Assembly (NCBI GenBank): GCA_013152925.1
Contig: JAADFK010000232.1
Span: 1-40,042, forward strand
Origin: Acidobacteriota bacterium
GTDB lineage: Bacteria; Acidobacteriota; Thermoanaerobaculia; Thermoanaerobaculales; Sulfomarinibacteraceae
DNA: 40,042 nucleotides
Reading direction: 5' to 3'
This document shows positions 34,314 to 40,042 of this stretch, in pieces; positions within the stretch are counted from its first letter, which is position 1; each line of letters begins with the position of its first letter. The notes under the pieces are model-generated. The model did not search any database. It was not told the DNA's origin and saw only the letters and a list, made by a program, of their open reading frames with translations. The position numbers and the translations under genes were made by a program.

Positions 34314-35420
34314 ATGACGCGGGCTCTCGTGCTTTCCGGTGGCGGCGTGCGGGGGATCTTCCAGGCCGGGGTGATCGGCCGTCTCGCCGAGCGGGGCGAG
34401 AACGGCTGGGAAGTCTTCACCGGCGTCTCGGCCGGGGCCATCAACGCTTTCCTGGCGGCCCAGGACCGGGTCCGCGAAATGGAGGACCTCTGGGTCCGCC
34501 AGGCGGAGAACGGCCTGACGGCCTTCCGGTCGCGCCTCGATCTTGCCAACCTCGCCCTCCACGCCCTGGCCCCCGGTCTGCTGAGCTACGCCGACGTGGA
34601 GGCCATGGATGGCCTGTACGACAACCAGGAGCTCCTGGAGATCCTGGAGCCCTTCGCCGCAGGACTTGCGGACCGCCTCGAGCGGCTGGGCCACCACCTG
34701 CGGATCGGCGTCGTCTGCCTCCAGACCGGGGAGTACCTGGCCGCCGATCCCACGCGGCACGTGGCCCCGCCCGAAATCGCCCGCCTCGTGCTGGCCTCCA
34801 CGGCCATTCCCCTGGCTTTCGACCCCGTGGAGCTCACGCTCGATGTCCCCGGCGCGGCCTGCTCAGGGCGCCGCTGCCAGTTCGCTGACGGCGGCGCCCG
34901 CAACATCACGCCGCTGGCCGACGCCATCGGGGCTGCCCGGGAGGCGGGCATCGCCCTCGAGGGGATCGACGTCATCCAGTGCCTGCCCTGGGATCCCTCG
35001 GGCACCCGCCACGAGTACCACGGCCTCCTGCAGATCGGCCTGCGCGCCCAGGAGATCCTGACCAACGACAACTACCGCAACGACCTCGAGCTCTTCCTCC
35101 AGGCCAACGCGCTGGCGGCCCTGAGGGAAGAGCTGTTATCCTCCGGGGACGAGCCCTCCCGGACCGTCCTGGACCGGTTAACACGAGCCATTCCCGGCTT
35201 TGAGCGCCACCGGCCCATGGACCTGCGCATCATTCGCCCAACGCCGGAATCGTGGCAGGCCTTCACGGGTCGGCCCGATGCCGACCTCGCCGTGGAGCTC
35301 CCCGGAGACCTCGACCGAAACGCCGGGCTCCTTCGCCTGATCCACGGTTACGGCCGCTGGCTTGCGGAGCATCCGGAGCTCCACACGGTCGTCGGGTCGG
35401 AAAGAGAGCACAGAGGATAG
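34314..35420 (+). CDS. Patatin-like phospholipase
   Basis: This 368-residue protein has a patatin fold with the oxyanion loop GGGVRG (9-14), nucleophile S39 in GVSAG and the catalytic Asp in FADGGARN. It would hydrolyse acyl esters of phospholipids or other lipids. No signal peptide is seen, so it acts in the cytoplasm or is attached to the membrane. ATG at 34314 has a strong AAAGGAGG upstream. TATGAT at 34289-34294 may be a -10 box, but no -35 is clear. It lies 45 bp after the GNAT fusion gene. Eukaryotic-like toxic lipases use the same fold, but nothing here suggests a toxin. Confidence 0.88.
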   Translation: MTRALVLSGGGVRGIFQAGVIGRLAERGENGWEVFTGVSAGAINAFLAAQDRVREMEDLWVRQAENGLTAFRSRLDLANLALHALAPGLLSYADVEAMDGLYDNQELLEILEPFAAGLADRLERLGHHLRIGVVCLQTGEYLAADPTRHVAPPEIARLVLASTAIPLAFDPVELTLDVPGAACSGRRCQFADGGARNITPLADAIGAAREAGIALEGIDVIQCLPWDPSGTRHEYHGLLQIGLRAQEILTNDNYRNDLELFLQANALAALREELLSSGDEPSRTVLDRLTRAIPGFERHRPMDLRIIRPTPESWQAFTGRPDADLAVELPGDLDRNAGLLRLIHGYGRWLAEHPELHTVVGSEREHRG

Positions 35421-35824
35421 AGGAAGACAGACGATCAGGCGTTTCCGCTGGCGCACTCCCCGAACAGGCGACGTGGAAGAGTGAGGGGTGAGGAGGAAGG
35501 TGTGAGGGATAATGGCGCCAACGGAAAATGCCCGCGCGACGCCTGTAAGTGATGGAGGGCTTTCTCGGACCGGTGACACCAGGTAGTCGCACCGCCCCCA
35601 GCACCCATACGCATTACCTTGAATTGATCGCCTACTGGTGCCTCACCACCGGTGATACGTTGGACACATCCACCGGCATTACACGAGTTGGCACATGCTC
35701 TTCAAGCCTTCCTGTGCACAGATCCTTGTGAGGAGCCAATGAGCATTGTGGTTTCTTCCAACCTGACCTTTGCTGCAGATACATGCGGCACAAACCCGCC
35801 ATTCTTCGGATCATTTTGATAAGT
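35421..35824. other. Gene-free transition into the AT-rich island
   Basis: About 35400-35515 is purine-rich on the + strand and resembles the opposite strand of 4964-5057 (shared AGAGGATAGAGG and GTGAGGGGTGAGGAG). From about 35580 composition falls toward that of the island genes. No gene, integrase or tRNA is recognisable; short open frames here have no supporting signals. Confidence 0.4.
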
Positions 35825-36901
35825 CTATATACTATTCACATATCTTTTGCTTACATAAGGTGAAGTCATGACTGAAAGCAACGCTCCGTAATTGAGATCA
35901 AACACAACTTCGTCCCCTGTCTTCAAGCCTTCCTTCTTCGCATTCATTATGACATGATCACCACTTGCACCCAGGATATCAATATCCAATAAGGGAGTTA
36001 GTCCGGAAACAGGAACATCCTGTAACCCCACTCCGAGAATAACTCTTCGTATTTGGCCGTGATCCTTGAACCCGGGAACATTTCCGAATGCATCCTGACA
36101 AACTTCTCCGTAAGGAATGGACGGCTTTATCTTAGATTCAATGACCTCTGCAATCAGCATAAATGCATCTGTGTATAATCCGGGAATAGGCGTTCTATAG
36201 AGGGTTTCGCACCCCAAATAGATAGATTCGCCCAATCTCAAGTTATTGATCCTTCCGGTATTTCCACCGGACACGAACCAGGTATAATTGGCCGAGTTCC
36301 CGCCGGAAACAATCTCCAATGAGAGTCCGAACCTTTCTTCTATATCTCCGGCAAGGGAGGACAGGTACTCCATTTTCTCCTCGTCCGGTTTGATTCCCCC
36401 GAAACAGGCCAGATTCGTACCTATGCCTGCGAGCTCGATTCCTTCCAGCAACAGTACCTCTTGAACTGCGTCCTCTAAATCCGAAGGCATCAATCCCTCT
36501 CTCAAATCACCTGACTCCACCATTAAGATAACTTTATGTGCAGTGTTATTGTTCACGGCGAACTTTGAGAGCATTTTGACCACTGACAGCTCCGAATTAA
36601 GACTGATGTCGGCATACTTGACTACCGATTCAGCCTGGCTGGGAATGGGTGTTCTCAACAGGACAAACTGTGCCTGTATGCCTGCCTCACGCATCCTCCT
36701 GATATTTGTTATCCTTGAATCGCCAAGAGTATGTATTCCGCTTTTTACAAGGACCCCTGCAATACGGGGGTCTCCGCAAACGACCTTTGTGACGCCAGTT
36801 ACGCAGATGCCTCTTGAACCGTATAGCCTCTTTAACTTCTCAGCATTATGTGCGATTTTTGCAAGGTCTATCTCTATTCTGGGTGTTGTCACATCGATCA
36901 C
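35825..36901 (-). CDS. Alanine/ornithine-racemase-like PLP enzyme
   Basis: This 358-residue protein has an alanine-racemase-type TIM barrel, with the PLP lysine K39 in CVTGVTKVVCGD and a C-terminal beta domain with LGASGDHVIMN. It resembles ornithine racemase (Orr) and YhfX-like proteins more than Alr. The start is GTG at 36901, sharing one base with the upstream stop (TAGTG), which points to coupling. A GTG at 36892 is an alternative. The gene is AT-rich, like its operon partner and unlike the chromosome. It probably racemises or binds an amino acid or its N-acyl derivative. The substrate is unproven. Confidence 0.8.
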   Translation of the reverse strand: MIDVTTPRIEIDLAKIAHNAEKLKRLYGSRGICVTGVTKVVCGDPRIAGVLVKSGIHTLGDSRITNIRRMREAGIQAQFVLLRTPIPSQAESVVKYADISLNSELSVVKMLSKFAVNNNTAHKVILMVESGDLREGLMPSDLEDAVQEVLLLEGIELAGIGTNLACFGGIKPDEEKMEYLSSLAGDIEERFGLSLEIVSGGNSANYTWFVSGGNTGRINNLRLGESIYLGCETLYRTPIPGLYTDAFMLIAEVIESKIKPSIPYGEVCQDAFGNVPGFKDHGQIRRVILGVGLQDVPVSGLTPLLDIDILGASGDHVIMNAKKEGLKTGDEVVFDLNYGALLSVMTSPYVSKRYVNSI

Positions 36902-37968
36902 TATTCCTTCGGCAGCTCCGGAAATGCTTCGAATATACTTGTGACAAGTTTGTCGCACCCGTACTTTAGGACATCCGTTGTTGGTAACCGGAACATCTCT
37001 TCATAATCGCTTATTGCCCTTATGATTTCCCCATCGATCATATCTTCGTGGTTGATTGTGATAGCGATTACCTTCGATCCTGAAAAGACTTCTATCATCT
37101 CTATCTCACTTTCCAGGGTCGGCATTGGTACATAAGGAAAATCTCCGAGGTTCTTTCTTTTCGGCGGGTGCTGAACGATAATAGCCTTCGGCTTTGCACC
37201 CCGTACAATGGCACATGAGCTAAGGTATGCAGGATGGCTGAGGGCACCCTGGCCTTCGACTATAATTACGTCCGGATGCTCCGTGTCCTCTGCTTCCATA
37301 ACTGCATTTTCGATTTCCCCCGTCATAAACTCTTCGACAATCGCATCCACTGCAACGCCGTACTTTGCGCCCTGAATTAATCCTGTCTGTCCGGTTGCCA
37401 CGAACGCGACGTTTAGCGCCTCTTTCCTCAATGCTTCTACAAGGATCATCGATGAGGTTCTCTTGCCAACAGCGCTGTCTGTGCCAAGTATGGCCACTAT
37501 TGGCGTGCCGACCTTTAGAATGCGCCCTGAGAAAAGATGTAATTCCTTTTTTGCGGGAGGTTTTCTGACATCGTATATTCTGACCCCGCACTCGTTTGCC
37601 TTTTGCGTAAACTCTTCATCATCCGTAAAGAACTCATGAAGGCCGTTTACTATGTTCATCCCCTTTTCCATCGCCTTGAGTATTATCTTCCTCTGCTCCT
37701 TCTTAAGAAATGCCTCAAGAGGCGCAACGCCGTATATGAAATATCCCGGAATCTCCTTTAGTCTCGTAATGGCGTCATCGAGATCACGGAATATACGTAT
37801 CCCGGTTTTTACTCCCTCGAGATACTCTCCGGCATCCATACCCGCCTTTGTACTGTCGATGACACCGGCGATCTCGTACTTTTCAGAATGCCTTACAAGT
37901 CCGTTGGCAGTCTTTCCATCCATCTTCCCGAATTCGTTTTCACAATATACTATTGCCTTTGTTTTCAT
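36901..37968 (-). CDS. DUF1611 family protein (DgcN-like, P-loop)
   Basis: This 355-residue protein belongs to DUF1611. It has an N-terminal Rossmann-like domain (about 1-145) and a C-terminal P-loop domain starting GTDSAVGKRT at 162-171, with VIIVEGQGALSHP further on. The family includes DgcN, a D-glutamate N-acetyltransferase of marine bacteria. Whether this protein does the same is not shown. The ATG at 37968 has only a weak ribosome site. It is in an operon with the racemase-like gene and shares its AT-rich base composition. The pairing suggests D-amino-acid metabolism. Confidence 0.8.
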   Translation of the reverse strand: MKTKAIVYCENEFGKMDGKTANGLVRHSEKYEIAGVIDSTKAGMDAGEYLEGVKTGIRIFRDLDDAITRLKEIPGYFIYGVAPLEAFLKKEQRKIILKAMEKGMNIVNGLHEFFTDDEEFTQKANECGVRIYDVRKPPAKKELHLFSGRILKVGTPIVAILGTDSAVGKRTSSMILVEALRKEALNVAFVATGQTGLIQGAKYGVAVDAIVEEFMTGEIENAVMEAEDTEHPDVIIVEGQGALSHPAYLSSCAIVRGAKPKAIIVQHPPKRKNLGDFPYVPMPTLESEIEMIEVFSGSKVIAITINHEDMIDGEIIRAISDYEEMFRLPTTDVLKYGCDKLVTSIFEAFPELPKE

Positions 37969-38194
37969 GGATTATCATCTTGGAGGGATAGGGATAGGCA
38001 TTTCTATTTTCATACCATGGAGTGTATCACGCATCCCGGGCTCGAGGCCGCCGTTCGAGACCTCGACGTCCTCTTCGGCTCCCCATCATCGGACCACATC
38101 CGGCCTCTGTCCGGGAACCAGTCGCCGGACACCCCTTCAACCCCGGTTTCAGGCACACCTCAACCAGGAACCCGGCAAACTGTAACACCTCGCC

Positions 38195-38608
38195 GTGATG
38201 CACCTTGCGGGCGGGATGGGGTGGGCGCAGGCTTGGGGCGTGCGGAATGAGCGTTCGATTGCTGGATTCGAGCTGGCGCGGGAGATCGGGGTGACCCGTG
38301 GGGGCCGGACGCGGTGGCGTTGTCCGGCGGATGTCCGTCAGCGTGTCGTGGGATATGCGCGGGAGCGTCACACGGCGGGTTGGGCCTGGAAGGAGGTGGC
38401 CGCCGAGCTTGGGGTGGCGTGTTCAGCGCTCAGGCTGTGGGTGAAGGCCGGAGGCGAGGAGAGGCCAGGCGCTCTGGTGCCGGTGTCGGTCCGGGGGCTG
38501 GGTGTCTTGGGATCCGGGGGCTCGGCCGGGGTGCTGACGCTGGTATCGCCGGCGGGGTACCGGACGTTAACGCGTATGTCCCCCAGCACCCCGGGCTCCA
38601 ACCGGTGA
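38195..38608 (+). CDS. IS66-type TnpA-like small protein (orphan)
   Basis: This 137-residue protein has a helix-turn-helix-like region (about 45-82: PADVRQRVVGYARERHTAGWAW, shortened, then ELGVACSALRLWV). The later GALVPVSV and GVLTLVSPAGYRTL strands recall the C-terminal end of IS66 accessory protein TnpA. No TnpB or TnpC transposase follows. It is thus an orphan or relic of an insertion sequence, or a TnpA-like regulator. The GTG start at 38195 is uncertain; GTG at 38240 is also possible. GC content is host-like. Confidence 0.5.
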   Translation: MMHLAGGMGWAQAWGVRNERSIAGFELAREIGVTRGGRTRWRCPADVRQRVVGYARERHTAGWAWKEVAAELGVACSALRLWVKAGGEERPGALVPVSVRGLGVLGSGGSAGVLTLVSPAGYRTLTRMSPSTPGSNR

Positions 38609-38642
38609 GATGCCGATCCCTGCCGCCATCCGCCGGACGGTA

Positions 38643-38670
38643 CACGGGCCGGGGTCGGCCCCGGCCCGTG
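38643..38670. terminator. Perfect 12-bp hairpin between convergent genes
   Basis: CACGGGCCGGGG (38643-38654), TCGG loop, CCCCGGCCCGTG (38659-38670). It lies between the converging TnpA-like and surface-protein genes. There is no T-tract on either side, so it may be a bidirectional barrier rather than a classical intrinsic terminator. Confidence 0.55.
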
Positions 38671-38699
38671 GGTTCGGCGGTCGGCAACCAGCGGCACCT

Positions 38700-40042
38700 T
38701 CAGCGAAGGGTCACCAGCATGCGAATGCTTCCCGTACCGGACGGAAGCGCCTCAAGCGCCTTGCCGATGATGGTGCCCGGGTAGGCCCACACGGCCTTCT
38801 CCGCCGTGCCGGGCTCGCTCCCGGCGCAGAGCAGGTCGCCAGGATGGATGGGTCCCGACGCTGCCGATGCACGGACCTCGACGATCCCCAGGATCGCCAC
38901 CGCGACCTTCCCAGAATTGCCATCCACATCGATCGTCGAGCCGCCCACGATGGTCGGTCTGTCCGAGACGACACCCATGACCGCCCGGGCCCTCTTCGCC
39001 GTGGCCGGCTCCAGCTTGCCGTCGGAACCGATTCCCACGACAGTCCCCGGATCGAGCTTGCCGTCGGCCGGGTACATCTCGGCGAAATCGGCACCATTGG
39101 AGTGAAATGAGCCATCGGCGTACACCTCGCCAGCATGGGTGACCTTCCAACGCAGCCCCACCTTGTGATCGTAGATTTCCGCCAGATCACCGGTCCCCGT
39201 CCCCTTAACAATCAGCGCATTGCCGGTTTCACTCCATGCATAGAGGCCAGGGCCGTTGGAGGTGTTCCAGCCAGTGACGCCGATGGCCGTGGTGGCGGAT
39301 GCCGTTCCGAACACTCCCGAGGCCCATCCGCCGGCGCCTTCCGTCTCTCCCACAATTCCCCGGGCACCGCTCCCCGTGGACATGTTCCAGCCGTACACTC
39401 CGTGCCCCTTGGGAGAATTGGCCAAGCCGAAGACGCCGTTGGTCACATTCGCGGTATTTGTGGCCTCGCCCACGACACCCGTGGAAGGAGATTCGCCACG
39501 AACACCAACACCACTGGAATTGGTGGCCTTCCCCAGCACGCCGTACGTTCCGTCGCTCGATGCCTGCACACCGATCCCCTTGGCGACAACATTGACCGCC
39601 GGCTCGGCGGACTGCGCATTGTAGACGTACACTCCCTGCCCATCGACATGTTCGTTCCACACCGTCAGGACCGACCAGTCCGACATCGCCTTCTCGGCTC
39701 GCGCCACTCGCTGCGAAGTGTCCGCCTTCCCCGGAGAATATCCCGAGAACGACCACAATCCCAGCGCCCTCCCGTCAGTGCCCTGGTTCAGGCTCATCGT
39801 CGTGCCGGGCCCCTCGTTGGTCAGGTTGAACAGCGCGCTATTGCTGTCGGTCGCTGCCCCCTGACCAGAATAGGGAAGTGTCAGGCCTCCACCGCCACCG
39901 CTCGCTTCGAATGTGATTTTGTGATTCCCCGCGTCGGGCGTAATGGTTACGCCGTTGCCACCCACAAGGTCCACGTTGCCCTGCACACCCTTCAGAGAAC
40001 GAACGACCGTCCCGTTGGCGATCTTGGAGGAGGTCACGCCGC
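38700..40042 (-). CDS. Repetitive surface protein, 5' end beyond the window
   Basis: This is the C-terminal part (at least 445 residues) of a larger protein. The frame is open to the window edge, so the apparent start at 40037 is probably internal. The visible part begins with a stretch typical of repetitive adhesins and tail-fibre-like proteins (SLKGVQGNVDLVGGNGVTIT), then many short glycine-rich repeats of the GVYGWN / GVFGTA / GVTGWN type, consistent with a beta-helix. The C-terminal region (about 310-445, GADFAEMYP to IRMLVTLR) resembles the end domain of such fibres, sometimes an autoproteolytic or trimerising domain. An extracellular fibre or surface protein is likely. The family is not certain. 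Confidence 0.65.
   Translation of the reverse strand, partial: GVTSSKIANGTVVRSLKGVQGNVDLVGGNGVTITPDAGNHKITFEASGGGGGLTLPYSGQGAATDSNSALFNLTNEGPGTTMSLNQGTDGRALGLWSFSGYSPGKADTSQRVARAEKAMSDWSVLTVWNEHVDGQGVYVYNAQSAEPAVNVVAKGIGVQASSDGTYGVLGKATNSSGVGVRGESPSTGVVGEATNTANVTNGVFGLANSPKGHGVYGWNMSTGSGARGIVGETEGAGGWASGVFGTASATTAIGVTGWNTSNGPGLYAWSETGNALIVKGTGTGDLAEIYDHKVGLRWKVTHAGEVYADGSFHSNGADFAEMYPADGKLDPGTVVGIGSDGKLEPATAKRARAVMGVVSDRPTIVGGSTIDVDGNSGKVAVAILGIVEVRASAASGPIHPGDLLCAGSEPGTAEKAVWAYPGTIIGKALEALPSGTGSIRMLVTLR

Noticed and set aside
35632-35814. Small minus-strand ORF of 60 codons before the AT-rich island
   Set aside because: No ribosome site, no recognisable motif, and composition suggests chance.
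1-40042. tRNA, rRNA or other stable RNA genes
   Set aside because: No cloverleaf or conserved rRNA segment was recognised by eye; a covariance-model search would be needed to exclude small RNAs.

Overview
The window is about 40 kb of very GC-rich DNA (roughly 70% by eye) from a Gram-negative-like environmental bacterium, with many GTG starts. The lineage cannot be fixed from this sequence. A dedicated sortase system, a mitochondrial-type aconitase, FetAB, and Acidobacteriota-like dispersed 'GTCATCCCGACCGGAG' repeats would suit an acidobacterial or proteobacterial lineage, but this is inference.

Layout. 1-6.3 kb holds a zinc-ribbon membrane protein, a FetAB-type ABC transporter (minus strand), a glycosyltransferase-methyltransferase fusion, an ApaH-type phosphatase and a class I aminotransferase. 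6.4-11.6 kb is a compact dedicated sortase system: a sortase and its single VIT/VWA target (minus strand), divergent from a response regulator and histidine kinase. 11.6-15.0 kb has an MFS exporter, then an MmgE/PrpD enzyme followed by a FluC-type fluoride channel and a DUF190 protein. 20.3-31.7 kb holds rnc-uvrC, a degenerate sensor kinase with a Mut7-C protein, an Xaa-Pro peptidase, two GT-C type membrane proteins around a repeat block, and aconitase. 31.9-35.4 kb holds a GNAT/acyl-CoA-synthetase fusion with a shortened ATP-grasp part, and a patatin-like lipase. 35.8-38.0 kb is an AT-rich two-gene island (DUF1611 plus an alanine-racemase-fold enzyme). 38.2-40.0 kb has an orphan IS66-type TnpA-like protein and a large repetitive surface protein that runs off the edge.

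The most unusual segment is 15.03-20.38 kb. It contains an integron cassette array without an integrase (CALIN type), read on the minus strand: four attC sites at 18894-18837, 18529-18398, 16612-16541 and 15423-15304 delimit three cassettes. They encode a 64-residue unknown protein, a 569-residue unknown protein, and an AT-rich saccharopine-dehydrogenase-like protein. A VapBC toxin-antitoxin pair follows, with a textbook promoter that appears to make a leaderless transcript. The whole segment is bracketed by a direct repeat of the uvrC 3' end, stop codon included, exactly 5300 bp apart. This is the pattern expected when an element integrates at a gene's 3' end.
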